Shown here: positions 17,056 through 26,228 of the stretch, in pieces
Numbering within the stretch: position 1 is the first letter of the stretch
Layout of the letters: each line of letters starts with the position of its first letter
Origin: Lentisphaerae bacterium RIFOXYA12_FULL_48_11
Lineage (GTDB): Bacteria; Verrucomicrobiota; Kiritimatiellia; UBA8416; YA12-FULL-48-11
Assembly: GCA_001804885.1 (NCBI GenBank)
Contig: MHBM01000305.1
Coordinates: 453 to 56,560, forward strand
Length of the DNA: 56,108 bases
Direction of reading: 5' to 3'
Program-made: the position numbers and the translations under genes
The notes under the pieces: generated by a model
What the model saw: only the letters and a program-made list of their open reading frames with translations
The model's database searches: none
What the model was told of the DNA's origin: nothing

Positions 17056-17928
17056 ATGATGAAAATATTTATGAATGGAAAACTGGTGCCTAAGGAAAAG
17101 GCATGTGTTTCTGTGTTTGATCATGGACTTCTTTACGGTGATGGTGTTTTTGAAGGAATTCGAAGTTACAATAACCGGGTCTTCATGCTGGATGAACACA
17201 TTGACCGTTTGTACCGATCGGCGCGTGCTATAGCACTCGAAATACCGATGACAAAGGAACAGATGGCAGAAGCTGTTGTCAGAACCTGCAAGGCAAACAA
17301 AACGTCAGATGGCTATATTCGACTGGTTGTCACCAGGGGGGTTGGTACGTTAGGTCTTAACCCGTTTAATTGTAAGACCCCTCAGGTAATTATCATCGCG
17401 GGTAATATACAGCTTTATTCAAAGAAACTCTATGAAAATGGGCTTTCTATCGTGACGGTTGCCACAGTAAGGAATCTTTCTGAAGCCGTTAATCCGAATA
17501 TCAAGAGTTTAAATTATCTCAATAATATCTTGGCTAAGATTGAGGCAATAAACGGGGGTGTTCCAGAAGCAATTATGTTGAATGCCCAGGGATTTGTTGC
17601 GGAAGCCACGGGTGATAATGTGTTTATCATCAAGGGAAAATGTCTTTTGACTCCGCCAACCTCTGCTGGAAGCCTGGAAGGAATAACCCGTGATGTTGTA
17701 ATGACCTTGGCCCGTCAAAGTGGATACGAGGTTCGTGAGAGCATGATGACGCGGTATGATTTATATAATGCAGACGAAATGTTTCTCACCGGTACCGCAG
17801 CGGAAGTCATTGGCGTTGTCAACATGGATCGCAGAAAAATAGGTGACGGTAAACCGGGCCGGATAACCAGGGAACTGGCTGGCAAGTTCAGCAAGTTTGC
17901 CAGGAGTATTGGAAGGCCGATTCGATAA
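17056..17928 (+). CDS. ilvE: Class IV aminotransferase, probable branched-chain aminotransferase
   Basis: 290-residue PLP enzyme. The N-terminal VFDHGLLYGDGVFEGIRSY is the fold-type IV signature, the PLP Lys is in NPNIKSLNYLNN, and the phosphate/carboxylate motifs EATGDNVF and LTGTAAEVIGV are typical of IlvE, which makes leucine, isoleucine and valine from their keto acids. The start is placed at ATG 17056 after AAGGAG; the frame runs a little upstream into the terminator tract. Close relatives include D-amino-acid aminotransferase and 4-amino-4-deoxychorismate lyase; the motifs fit IlvE best. The stop overlaps the mcsA start. It lies right after tRNA-Leu, a suggestive pairing. Confidence 0.85.
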   Translation: MMKIFMNGKLVPKEKACVSVFDHGLLYGDGVFEGIRSYNNRVFMLDEHIDRLYRSARAIALEIPMTKEQMAEAVVRTCKANKTSDGYIRLVVTRGVGTLGLNPFNCKTPQVIIIAGNIQLYSKKLYENGLSIVTVATVRNLSEAVNPNIKSLNYLNNILAKIEAINGGVPEAIMLNAQGFVAEATGDNVFIIKGKCLLTPPTSAGSLEGITRDVVMTLARQSGYEVRESMMTRYDLYNADEMFLTGTAAEVIGVVNMDRRKIGDGKPGRITRELAGKFSKFARSIGRPIR

Positions 17929-18449
17929 TGGTGGCAGAAATGCAGTGCGAGTTATGCAAACAGAACGAAGCAGTAGTTCATCTCAAACACGCCTTCAAAG
18001 GTGAAGTGAGAGAAGTACACCTTTGCAGTGAGTGTGCTGAGAAGAAAGGTTTTATTGCAAAACTCTCGCCTGCATCACTGACGGATTTTCTCTTTGGCAT
18101 GGAGTCTCAACGTAAGGTTGAGACTCACTCTCCTGAGCCAACGTGTCCTGACTGCCACATGCGAAGAAGTGATTTCCGTAAAACATCACGTTTTGGATGT
18201 GCGACGTGTTACAAGACATTTTTCGATGATCTGCTTCCCTTGCTGGATGAGTTCCAGAAAGGAACCAGGCATACTGGAAAAGTGCCTGTGAAGGAACAGA
18301 CGGCTGTTAATCTGTCGATTCTTCAAAAGAAACTTGATGCTGCCGTTTCTCTTCAACAGTTTGAAGAAGCAGCCGAAATCAGAGATGCCATTCACGCTCT
18401 AAAGCCCGGGGTACAATATCCGGAATCTTCCAAGGAGGGAAACCGATGA
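17928..18449 (+). CDS. mcsA: McsA-like activator of protein arginine kinase
   Basis: 173 residues with two zinc-binding CxxC pairs per half: CELC and CSEC near the N-terminus, CPDC and CATC near residues 65-88. A C-terminal UVR domain follows (LQKKLDAAVSLQQFEEAAEIRDAIHAL), as in McsA, which activates McsB and links it to ClpC. The ATG at 17928 shares a base with the ilvE stop; a second ATG four codons on (MQCELC) is an alternative. The stop overlaps the mcsB start. Confidence 0.92.
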   Translation: MVAEMQCELCKQNEAVVHLKHAFKGEVREVHLCSECAEKKGFIAKLSPASLTDFLFGMESQRKVETHSPEPTCPDCHMRRSDFRKTSRFGCATCYKTFFDDLLPLLDEFQKGTRHTGKVPVKEQTAVNLSILQKKLDAAVSLQQFEEAAEIRDAIHALKPGVQYPESSKEGNR

Positions 18450-19510
18450 TCTTGGGTGATTTAGCTGGAATTGAAGGGATCGACTTATTCACATCGCAGA
18501 AGAATGACTCAGGAGTGGTTATCAGCAGTCGTGCCCGTTTGGCGAGAAACCTGAGGAACTCTGCTTTCCCTGGATGGGCAGGCGAAGATGAGCGTATAAA
18601 TATATGCCAGCAGCTCTGTTCTGCTTTTGAAAAGATTAGGGGTCTGGATCAGTCTGTTTTCAGGGATATGAGTAAAATTGACTCTGTCGAAAAAGAGATT
18701 CTCAGGGAGCGACACCTTATAAGCAATGAGTTTGCAGAAAAAGGCTCTGGAAGTTTCCTTGTTACCTCATCAGATGAGCATGTAGCCATAATGATAAACG
18801 AAGAGGATCATCTCAGACTGCAGGCTGTAGCTTCAGGGCTAAGCATGCGTGAAGTCTGGAAACGAGTTGATGGCGTCGATTCCGAACTGGAATGTTTTGT
18901 TGATTATGCATTTTCACCAGAGTTCGGATACCTGACTGCGTGTCCAAGTAATCTAGGTACAGGACTGAGAATCAGCGTGATGCTTCATCTGCCTGGCTTA
19001 CGGCTTATGGACGAGGTGGAGTCTGTCATTAAGGGGTTGACAAGAATTGACATGGAAGTCAGGGGCTTATGGGGTGAGGGGACGGAGGCTTTTGGCAATA
19101 TGTTCCAGATATCCAACAGAACAACGCTTGGAGAGTCGGAAGAAGCAATCCTGAGCAGGATGAGTGATGTTGTTGACGATCTGGTTAATCATGAGTTGAA
19201 TGCCCGTGGACGTCTGCTTGAACAGAGGAAGCGGCAGTTAATGGATCACACCGGCAGGGCATTTGGTATTCTCATGCATGCCCAGATCTTAACTTCTGTG
19301 GAGTCTGTTGACTTGATGTCTGCATTGCGTCTTGGTGTTGAGCTTGGATTTGTCAGGAATCTTACAATTGCGGAGATCAATGAAATAATGCTCTTGACGC
19401 AGCCTGGGCATCTTCAGAAGATGAAAAAAAAGAATATTGGCCCGGAAGAAAGGGATGGCCTGAGAGCAGAGATTGTCAGGGAAAAACTGCGGGGTATTTC
19501 CCTGGCATAA
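18446..19510 (+). CDS. mcsB: Protein arginine kinase McsB
   Basis: 354-residue ATP:guanido phosphotransferase-family enzyme that phosphorylates arginines and so marks proteins for ClpC-ClpP. Nucleotide-binding motif VISSRARLARNLRNSAFPGW at the N-terminus and the conserved catalytic-Cys segment TACPSNLGTGLRISV are present. Length matches McsB, not creatine kinase. A strong AAGGAGGG precedes the ATG. It lies between mcsA and clpC, the same order as in Firmicutes, but the CtsR repressor gene that usually heads that operon is missing. Confidence 0.95.
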   Translation: MILGDLAGIEGIDLFTSQKNDSGVVISSRARLARNLRNSAFPGWAGEDERINICQQLCSAFEKIRGLDQSVFRDMSKIDSVEKEILRERHLISNEFAEKGSGSFLVTSSDEHVAIMINEEDHLRLQAVASGLSMREVWKRVDGVDSELECFVDYAFSPEFGYLTACPSNLGTGLRISVMLHLPGLRLMDEVESVIKGLTRIDMEVRGLWGEGTEAFGNMFQISNRTTLGESEEAILSRMSDVVDDLVNHELNARGRLLEQRKRQLMDHTGRAFGILMHAQILTSVESVDLMSALRLGVELGFVRNLTIAEINEIMLLTQPGHLQKMKKKNIGPEERDGLRAEIVREKLRGISLA

Positions 19511-19520
19511 AGGACTTATT

Positions 19521-22061
19521 ATGAACAGTTTTGCAAATTTTACACCCAGAGCGCGCAGGGTTATCGATCTAGCCAGGAAAGAAGCAGACTCCTTTAATCA
19601 TCCTTATGTTGGCACTGAGCATTTGCTTCTGGGCCTCATTGCGTTAGGGGAAGGTGTTGCTGTAAATGTGCTCGAGAAAATGGGAATCTCCCTCGAGGCT
19701 GTACGTTTGGAGGTTGAGAAATCGGTAGGGCATGGGCCTGAGACAAAAACGATAGGTAACATTCCTTTTACACCCCGTTCCAAGAAAGTATTGCAGTTGG
19801 CAATAGCTGAAGCCCAGGCTCTTGGCCATACATATGTAGGCACTGAGCATATCCTGCTCGGTCTTGTGAGGGAAGGAGAGGGAGTCGCTGCTCAGGTTTT
19901 AAAAAATCTTAACGTTGATCTTGATACTGCAAGGGTCGAGATCATGAAAGAGCTGGATCCGAACTTCAGCGGTGAAGAAGATATAATGTCCGCAGGCCCT
20001 GAATCTGCCGAGAAAATCAAACCACAACAGGCGTCTGCCGCTGCTGCAACAACCGAAGTAAAGACCCCTGCTTTAAATGCATTTGGACGTGATCTTACGG
20101 ATCTTGCAAGGAAGAACGATCTTGACCCTGTGATTGGCCGTGAAAAAGAACTGGAACGTGTAATTCAGATTCTTTGCCGTCGCAACAAGAACAACCCTGT
20201 TCTGCTCGGCGAGGCTGGTGTGGGAAAGACCGCAGTGGTTGAAGGTTTGGCCAGGGCTATAATTGCAGGCGATGTGCCTGAAATCATGCGTGGGAAAAAA
20301 GTTGTTACTCTTGATATGGCACTCATGATTGCCGGAACAAAATATCGCGGCCAGTTCGAGGAGCGCATAAAGGCTGTGATGGACGAAATCAGACGTTCCA
20401 AAAACATAATTCTTTTTATAGACGAACTTCATACAATAGTCGGGGCGGGAGGAGCGGAGGGGGCGATGGATGCCTCAAACATTATCAAACCGGCATTGGC
20501 ACGAGGGGAACTGCAGTGTGTCGGCGCTACGACCTTGAATGAATACCGCAAGCACATCGAAAAGGATTCAGCCCTTGAGCGGCGTTTTCAGACAGTAAGA
20601 ATAGAAGAACCATCGGTTGATCAGACGATCAGCATCCTCAAGGGAATAAGAGAGAAATATGAGCAGCATCATAATGTAAAGTATACAGCTGATGCCCTTG
20701 AACATGCCGCGAGGTTATCAGACCGTTATCTTTCCGGTCGGTTTCTGCCGGACAAGGCCATTGATACAATTGATGAAGCTGGTGCCTTTGTGAGGATACG
20801 TAATACAACACGTTCTCCTGATCTGCGGGAAAAAGAGTCCGAGATTGAGCGTATTCGCATAAATAAGGAAGAGGCCATCAAGAAACAACGTTTTGAAGAA
20901 GCCGCTAAACTGCGTGATGACGAGAGGAAGGAACGGGAGGCTCTCGAGGCAACAGTCAAGCAATGGAAAGACGAGCACAAAGAGCAGCAGGCTGAAGTGA
21001 CAACGGATGATATACTTTCTGTGCTTTCAAAATGGACCGGTATCCCACTAAAGAAAATGGAGGGTGGAGAACTGGCCAGATTGCTGGACATGGAAAAAGT
21101 TCTTACGCAGACAGTTATTGGCCAGGCGGAAGCCATTGGCGCAATCTCAAGAGCATTAAGAAGATCAAGGGCTGACCTGAAAGACCCTGCAAGGCCAATA
21201 GGTTCATTTATCTTCCTGGGACCTACGGGGGTTGGTAAGACACTGCTTGCCAAGGCGATGTCGGAGTTCATGTTTGGTGACGTAGATGCTTTAATTCAGA
21301 TCGACATGTCCGAATACATGGAGAAATTCAGCGTTTCCCGCCTTATAGGTTCGCCTCCCGGCTACGTGGGGTACGAAGAAGGTGGTCAGCTTACCGAGAA
21401 GGTACGGCGCAGACCTTATTCGCTGGTTCTTTTCGATGAGGTCGAAAAGGCTCATCCAGATGTGATGCATATGCTTTTGCAAATACTTGAGGAAGGTTCT
21501 TTGACTGACAGTTTTGGGCGGCATGTGGATTTCAGGAATACAATCGTGATCTTGACGTCAAATCTGGGTTACGATGCGGCGAAGGGGGCAGGCGGACTCG
21601 GGTTTGGAGGGAAGTCTGACCATGCCGATTATGAAAGAACCAAAAAACATATGCTTGAGGAAGCAAAGCGCGCATTTCGGCCTGAATTTCTGAACCGGTT
21701 CGATGATATCATTGTTTTCCATCAGCTCGTGGAATCAGATGTTCGGAAGATTCTTGAATTGGAGTTAGTAAAGATTGAAAAGCGACTTGCTGTTAAGGGG
21801 CGCAAACTGTCACTGGCGAAGTCCGCAAGAGAGTTTCTGATTGAGAAGGGCTTTAACATTGCGCAAGGTGCCAGGCCTCTCAGGCGAGCAATCGAGAAAT
21901 TCATCGAAGATCCTCTTTCAGAGGAGATTTTGCGTGGAAAGTTGGAGGAAAATAAGATTATTGAAGTAGTTTGTTCAGGTAAAATGTTGAAATTCCGGCA
22001 AAAACAGGCTGCTGCCAGGAAGCATAATAAAAAGGAAGAAGGCTTGCAAATTGCCGGATGA
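19521..22061 (+). CDS. clpC: AAA+ protease chaperone ClpC
   Basis: 846-residue Hsp100 unfoldase. Two Clp N repeats (about 1-145), first AAA+ module with Walker [14 protein letters not shown], a middle UVR-type coiled coil ([21 protein letters not shown]) that contacts McsA-like adaptors, and second AAA+ module with [15 protein letters not shown] start it at the ATG of [15 protein letters not shown], after AAGGA; the frame extends 16 codons into mcsB without likeness. Together with mcsA and mcsB it forms a phospho-arginine degradation module. No clpP is in the window. Confidence 0.97.
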   Translation: MNSFANFTPRARRVIDLARKEADSFNHPYVGTEHLLLGLIALGEGVAVNVLEKMGISLEAVRLEVEKSVGHGPETKTIGNIPFTPRSKKVLQLAIAEAQALGHTYVGTEHILLGLVREGEGVAAQVLKNLNVDLDTARVEIMKELDPNFSGEEDIMSAGPESAEKIKPQQASAAAATTEVKTPALNAFGRDLTDLARKNDLDPVIGREKELERVIQILCRRNKNNPVLLGEAGVGKTAVVEGLARAIIAGDVPEIMRGKKVVTLDMALMIAGTKYRGQFEERIKAVMDEIRRSKNIILFIDELHTIVGAGGAEGAMDASNIIKPALARGELQCVGATTLNEYRKHIEKDSALERRFQTVRIEEPSVDQTISILKGIREKYEQHHNVKYTADALEHAARLSDRYLSGRFLPDKAIDTIDEAGAFVRIRNTTRSPDLREKESEIERIRINKEEAIKKQRFEEAAKLRDDERKEREALEATVKQWKDEHKEQQAEVTTDDILSVLSKWTGIPLKKMEGGELARLLDMEKVLTQTVIGQAEAIGAISRALRRSRADLKDPARPIGSFIFLGPTGVGKTLLAKAMSEFMFGDVDALIQIDMSEYMEKFSVSRLIGSPPGYVGYEEGGQLTEKVRRRPYSLVLFDEVEKAHPDVMHMLLQILEEGSLTDSFGRHVDFRNTIVILTSNLGYDAAKGAGGLGFGGKSDHADYERTKKHMLEEAKRAFRPEFLNRFDDIIVFHQLVESDVRKILELELVKIEKRLAVKGRKLSLAKSAREFLIEKGFNIAQGARPLRRAIEKFIEDPLSEEILRGKLEENKIIEVVCSGKMLKFRQKQAAARKHNKKEEGLQIAG

Positions 22062-22097
22062 GTGTGTAACTATTCCGGCTTTTTTAGGAGAGGTCTA

Positions 22098-22349
22098 ATG
22101 TCAGTAAAAATCAGAATGCGGAGAATGGGAGCCAAAAATGATATGAGCTTCCGTGTTGTTGCTACAAGTTCCAGGTCGCCACGTGATGGGCGCTATCTGG
22201 AATTGCTGGGCTGGTACGATCCTGAAATGAAGGGTGATAATTTCGGATTGAAGTTGGATCGTATTGATCATTGGAAAAGTAAGGGAGCCATAATCAGTGA
22301 TACAGTGCTGAGCCTTATAAAGAAGGCGAAGAAGGCCGCTAAAAAGTAG
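22098..22349 (+). CDS. rpsP: 30S ribosomal protein bS16
   Basis: 83-residue bS16 starting [15 protein letters not shown], with the family feature [22 protein letters not shown] precedes the ATG. Order rpsP-trmD-rplS is the usual bacterial one, though rimM, often between rpsP and trmD, is missing here. Confidence 0.97.
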   Translation: MSVKIRMRRMGAKNDMSFRVVATSSRSPRDGRYLELLGWYDPEMKGDNFGLKLDRIDHWKSKGAIISDTVLSLIKKAKKAAKK

Positions 22350-22383
22350 TCTATTTATTCCGTTATGCGGAAAAGTGGCTGTT

Positions 22384-23067
22384 ATGGCTGATGCACTCTC
22401 GATTGATGTAATCACGATATTTCCCCGAATGCTTGACGGGTTTTTGAATGAGAGCATGCTGAAAAGGGCTGCAAAACAGGGCGCTGTTGAGTTAAGGACA
22501 ATTGATTTACGGGATTTTACTCACGACGTTCACAGGACAACGGATGATAAACCATACGGTGGTGGCCCGGGAATGTTGATGAAGCCGGAACCGCTGTTTG
22601 AGGCAGTCGAATCGGTGATGACTCATGGGGCACGGGTAATTTTGATGACTCCGCAGGGTAAGCCATTCAAGCAATCGATGGCTGTTGAGTTATCAAAAGA
22701 AAAACATTTGATCTTTATATGCGGTCATTACGAAGGAGTTGATGAGCGGGTCAGGCAGCATCTTGCGACGGACGAAATATCGATCGGCGATTATGTCCTG
22801 ACAAACGGTGCGTTGCCTGCCGCGGTTGTGATTGACTCTGTAGTGAGATTATTGCCGGGTGTTCTTGGCGGTGAGGGGGCGACGGTTGAAGAGTCGTTCA
22901 ATCAGGGATATCTTGAATATCCTCAATATACAAGACCGCCTGAATACAGGGGAATGAAGGTTCCTGAAATATTGATGTCGGGCAACCACGAGGAGATAGC
23001 CCGGTGGCGAAAAGAACAGGCCGTCGCCAGAACCATTAAGAAAAGGCCGGATTTGTTGAATAAATAA
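22384..23067 (+). CDS. trmD: tRNA (guanine37-N1)-methyltransferase TrmD
   Basis: 227-residue SPOUT methyltransferase making m1G37 in tRNAs, which prevents frameshifting. It has the trefoil-knot SAM motifs [26 protein letters not shown] and [15 protein letters not shown], and the C-terminal [16 protein letters not shown] 22384 is taken as start; a GTG three codons upstream is also open. Ends 17 bases before rplS. Confidence 0.97.
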   Translation: MADALSIDVITIFPRMLDGFLNESMLKRAAKQGAVELRTIDLRDFTHDVHRTTDDKPYGGGPGMLMKPEPLFEAVESVMTHGARVILMTPQGKPFKQSMAVELSKEKHLIFICGHYEGVDERVRQHLATDEISIGDYVLTNGALPAAVVIDSVVRLLPGVLGGEGATVEESFNQGYLEYPQYTRPPEYRGMKVPEILMSGNHEEIARWRKEQAVARTIKKRPDLLNK

Positions 23068-23084
23068 GACTGGATGGGGGCATT

Positions 23085-23441
23085 ATGGCTTCGAAAATTA
23101 TAGATAAGATAAATAAAGAGAACGTTAACGAGAAGACAGTTTTTTCTGTCGGTGACAATGTCAAAGTGCACGTTAAGATCAAGGAAGGTGACAAGGAACG
23201 TGTACAGGTGTTTCCCGGTGTGGTGATTGCCAAGGATGGTGGTGCATCCACTGAAACTTTCACTGTACGGCGTATTTCGCATGGTGTGGGTGTCGAGCGT
23301 GTTTTTCCTGTTCACTCCCCTCATATTGCGCAGATTGAGGTTGAAAGTTCTTCAAGGGTTAAGCGAGCCAAATTATATTATATGCGAGAGTTGACGGGGA
23401 AGAAGGCTCGCTTAAAGGGTGAGACCAAGGGCAAAGCCTGA
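23085..23441 (+). CDS. rplS: 50S ribosomal protein bL19
   Basis: 118-residue bL19 with the [19 protein letters not shown] and [21 protein letters not shown] blocks that define the family. The gene follows trmD in standard order and is preceded by a GGGGG ribosome site. Confidence 0.97.
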   Translation: MASKIIDKINKENVNEKTVFSVGDNVKVHVKIKEGDKERVQVFPGVVIAKDGGASTETFTVRRISHGVGVERVFPVHSPHIAQIEVESSSRVKRAKLYYMRELTGKKARLKGETKGKA

Positions 23442-23456
23442 TGACGGGAGCTTACC

Positions 23457-24137
23457 TTGCTCCGCTTTGAACGCCAATGCTGGAAAAATGGACTTACGAG
23501 AGTTGCAGGCGTCGATGAGGTTGGGCGAGGTCCTCTTGCAGGTCCTGTGATGGCCGCCGCTGCGGTGTTTGACTTCTATTTCCTAGAAGCTGAAGAACAT
23601 GGTATGCTTGAAGGGCTTACTGATTCAAAAAAACTAACTGAATCTCGCCGCGAACATTTCTTCAATATTCTTTCCGCTTCTCCGTTTGTCAAAATTGGAG
23701 TGGGGTATGCCGACGTAGCGGAAATTGACTCAGTAAATATTCTCAATGCAACACACATGGCCATGATCAGGGCAGTCGAAAAGCTCCCATGTTCACCTGA
23801 TCATATACTGGTTGATGGGCTTCCGGTTAAAGGCTTCCCGTGTCCATCCACTTCCATTATCGGAGGTGATGGTAAAAGTATTTCGATAGCGGCAGCCAGT
23901 GTTGTTGCAAAGGTTCTTCGCGACAGAGTCATGAAGGATCTTGATCTCGAATATCCTGAATATGGTTTTGCTAAGCATAAAGGATATGGATCCAGAATGC
24001 ATATGCAGGCTCTTCTTGAGCATGGTCCTTCTTCAGTCCACAGGATGTCGTTTCGCCCTGTTCGTGAGTCTGCGGCCATAAGGAAAATTGAGAAGTGTCA
24101 ACAGGAGTACCGCAATGAACAGTCCGAACTCTTTTGA
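23457..24137 (+). CDS. rnhB: Ribonuclease HII
   Basis: 226-residue RNase HII that removes ribonucleotides and RNA primers from DNA. The catalytic acidic residues are in VAGVDEVGRGPLAGPV and HILVDGLPV; the downstream ISIAAASVVAKVLRDR motif is typical. No in-frame ATG precedes the conserved N-terminus, so I take a TTG start with GGGAG eight bases upstream. The 3' end overlaps yraN by 23 bases. Confidence 0.94.
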   Translation: MLRFERQCWKNGLTRVAGVDEVGRGPLAGPVMAAAAVFDFYFLEAEEHGMLEGLTDSKKLTESRREHFFNILSASPFVKIGVGYADVAEIDSVNILNATHMAMIRAVEKLPCSPDHILVDGLPVKGFPCPSTSIIGGDGKSISIAAASVVAKVLRDRVMKDLDLEYPEYGFAKHKGYGSRMHMQALLEHGPSSVHRMSFRPVRESAAIRKIEKCQQEYRNEQSELF

Positions 24138-24513
24138 TACCGGTATCTGGGGTGAGCAAAAAGCTGAAGAATTTCTCAAATCAAAGGGATATAAAATACT
24201 CGGGAAACGGGTTAGGATTGGTGATCGCGATGAGATTGATCTGGTCGCGCGAGATGGAGACGTGCTGGTTTTTGTCGAGGTCAAGACAAGGAATAGTCAG
24301 GATTTCGGGAGGCCCTTGACTGCCGTGGATAAAAACAAGCGGCATGTTATGTCAAGGGCAGCTGTCAGGTATCTTAAACAGATCAAGTGTCCCCGCGTAA
24401 ACTTCAGATTTGATGTGGTCGAGGTCGTCGGAAGTACAGATGGAATGGATCCTTTGCTAAATCACATAGAAAATGCCTTTACTCTTGATAGGCGATATTC
24501 TCTTCCTTACTAA
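24115..24513 (+). CDS. yraN: YraN family (UPF0102) putative nuclease-fold protein
   Basis: 132 residues with the restriction-endonuclease-like pattern GEQKAEEFLKSKGY, DEIDLVARDGD and VFVEVKTR, the E...D-ExK catalytic layout of the family. The function is not firmly known; it habitually sits beside rnhB. Start at ATG 24115 with AGGAG upstream, inside the end of rnhB. Confidence 0.92.
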   Translation: MNSPNSFDTGIWGEQKAEEFLKSKGYKILGKRVRIGDRDEIDLVARDGDVLVFVEVKTRNSQDFGRPLTAVDKNKRHVMSRAAVRYLKQIKCPRVNFRFDVVEVVGSTDGMDPLLNHIENAFTLDRRYSLPY

Positions 24514-24595
24514 TCATCCAGTATCATGATGTGTAGCTTGAATCACGGGTGTGCTTGATAGTAACGGTTGTAATAATGAAATGTCGTGTAAAATA

Positions 24596-24625
24596 TTGAC
24601 ATTGGTAGAGTTATCTTCTTATAGT
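24596..24625 (+). promoter_or_regulatory. Promoter of tRNA-Val
   Basis: TTGACA (24596-24601), 18-base spacer, TATAGT (24620-24625), with the tRNA starting 18 bases after the -10. This matches the layout of the tRNA-Leu proximal promoter. Confidence 0.65.
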
Positions 24626-24642
24626 TTGCGCTTCTCAAAAGC

Positions 24643-24719
24643 GGGCGATTAGCTCAGTTGGCTAGAGCACTACCTTGACATGGTAGGGGTCGAAGGTTCA
24701 AGTCCTTTATCGCCCACCA
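24643..24719 (+). tRNA. tRNA-Val (anticodon GAC)
   Basis: 77 bases with encoded CCA. Acceptor GGGCGAT pairs fully with ATCGCCC, anticodon stem CTACC/GGTAG encloses TTGACAT (anticodon GAC, codon GUC), D arm TAGCTCAGTTGGCTAGAGC, T loop GTTCAAG. Confidence 0.96.
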
Positions 24720-24764
24720 CCTTTGATGTTGCCATTTCCAATGCGATGTATAACCTATGTACAT

Positions 24765-24784
24765 AAAGCTGAACGGCTTTTTTT
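24765..24784 (+). terminator. Weak rho-independent terminator after tRNA-Val
   Basis: AAAGC (24765-24769) pairs with GCTTT (24776-24780) over a six-base loop, followed by a further T4. The stem is short, so read-through into the propeller genes is possible. Confidence 0.35.
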
Positions 24785-24808
24785 CATGAATAAAACGGGA
24801 GGCGAAAT

Positions 24809-26059
24809 ATGCTGTTTGGAACCAGATTGGTAGTTATTCTTTTTTCTGTAATGTTCATTGTCTCGGATATATTCGCTGCAGGAAGTTATGAATGGCCTCA
24901 GTGGCGCGGTGCAAATCGCGATGGGCTGAGCAAAGAAACGGGGCTTTTGAAACAATGGCCTTCAGGAAGCCCTGTCCAAGTATGGAAAATATCAGATCTT
25001 GGCGTTGGATACTCAGGTTTTTCAGCCGTGAAAGGGAAAATGTTCACCATGGGTGACTTGGACGGGGGATGTCACTTGATTGCTCTCGATGAGTTCACTG
25101 GAAAAAAACTATGGTCAACTAAAATTGGGGAAACCGGTCAATATGGCGGTTATGAAGGCCCTCGTGGCACTCCCACGGTAGATGGTAACTGTGTTTACGC
25201 GCTGAACCAGCATGGTGACTTGGTCTGTGTCGACAGCGCTGTTGGCAGGGAAATATGGCGCAAGAGCCTGACAAAAGATTTCGGAGGGCGCATACCTTCG
25301 TGGGGTTACGCAGAATCGCCTTTGGTAGATGGCGACAAGGTTATTGTAACGCCTGGAGGAGGTCAGGGAGCTATTGTTGCTTTAAATAAGAAAACTGGCG
25401 ATAAAATATGGCAGACAAAAGATTTTACCGATCCGGCTCATTACTCTTCCATGATTATTGAGAATGTTTTGGGGCAAAGACAGGTGATCCAGTTTACGCC
25501 GGCAAGTGTGGTCGGTGTTTCAGTATCTGATGGAAAAGTTCTCTGGCGCGGGGATCGCCCTGGAAAAGTGGCTGTTGTACCAACACCGATCTATGCGGAT
25601 AATCAAGTTTTTGTCTGTTCCGCATATGGTGTTGGATGCAACGCTTTTAAAATTGTAAAAGAGGGCACCAGCTTCAAGGCTGAGCAACTTTATGCAAACA
25701 AGAATATGGTTAACCATCATGGCGGTGTCATTCTTCTAAATGGTTACCTTTATGGACATTGCGATGGCAAAGGATGGGTGTGCCAAGATTTTAAAACGGG
25801 TGAAATTGCATGGGTCAATAAGGGCGTGGGGAAAGGTGCAATTTCATATGCGGATGGCCATTTCTATATCAGGAGTGAAACAGGAGATGGGCCCGTGGCA
25901 TTAATAGAAGCAAATCCTAGGGAGTATGTAGAAAAGGGACGTTTCTCTCAACCCGATCGCAGTAATAAAAAGAGTTGGACCCATCCGGTCATTCTGAATG
26001 GAAAACTGTATATTCGTGACCAGGGTATACTGCTCTGCTACGACATAAAACAGAAGTAG
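24809..26059 (+). CDS. Exported PQQ-like beta-propeller protein 1
   Basis: 416 residues: a signal peptide (hydrophobic to about residue 22, DIFAAG junction), then a propeller of repeated 'G-x-KLW' blades such as ALDEFTGKKLW, CVDSAVGREIW and ALNKKTGDKIW. The entry motif WPQWRGANRDGLS recurs in three other proteins of the cluster. Family members include BamB and many structural propellers; PQQ-dependent catalysis is not implied and no dehydrogenase signature is seen. GGGAGG lies before the ATG. It is the first gene of a co-directional cluster with Fe-S proteins, so a periplasmic scaffold or electron-transfer-linked role is inferred. Confidence 0.85.
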   Translation: MLFGTRLVVILFSVMFIVSDIFAAGSYEWPQWRGANRDGLSKETGLLKQWPSGSPVQVWKISDLGVGYSGFSAVKGKMFTMGDLDGGCHLIALDEFTGKKLWSTKIGETGQYGGYEGPRGTPTVDGNCVYALNQHGDLVCVDSAVGREIWRKSLTKDFGGRIPSWGYAESPLVDGDKVIVTPGGGQGAIVALNKKTGDKIWQTKDFTDPAHYSSMIIENVLGQRQVIQFTPASVVGVSVSDGKVLWRGDRPGKVAVVPTPIYADNQVFVCSAYGVGCNAFKIVKEGTSFKAEQLYANKNMVNHHGGVILLNGYLYGHCDGKGWVCQDFKTGEIAWVNKGVGKGAISYADGHFYIRSETGDGPVALIEANPREYVEKGRFSQPDRSNKKSWTHPVILNGKLYIRDQGILLCYDIKQK

Positions 26060-26228
26060 CTGCATTGTGTGTGGTAAGGCCAGGGATTAATTGCATAGGG
26101 CAGTGATCTCTATTGCGGGATAAACAAGTCATTTTTATTGCCCAATCTTTCTGCTTTGGTAACTTGTCTGTTAAAGAATACAGCCTGTGATGTATTTCTT
26201 TCTCAATAAATTTAATTTAGGAGGTCAA

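Noticed and set aside
16860-24719. Genomic island bounded by the two tRNA genes
   Set aside because: The segment between the tRNAs holds core housekeeping genes, with no integrase, transposase or repeated tRNA 3' end seen.
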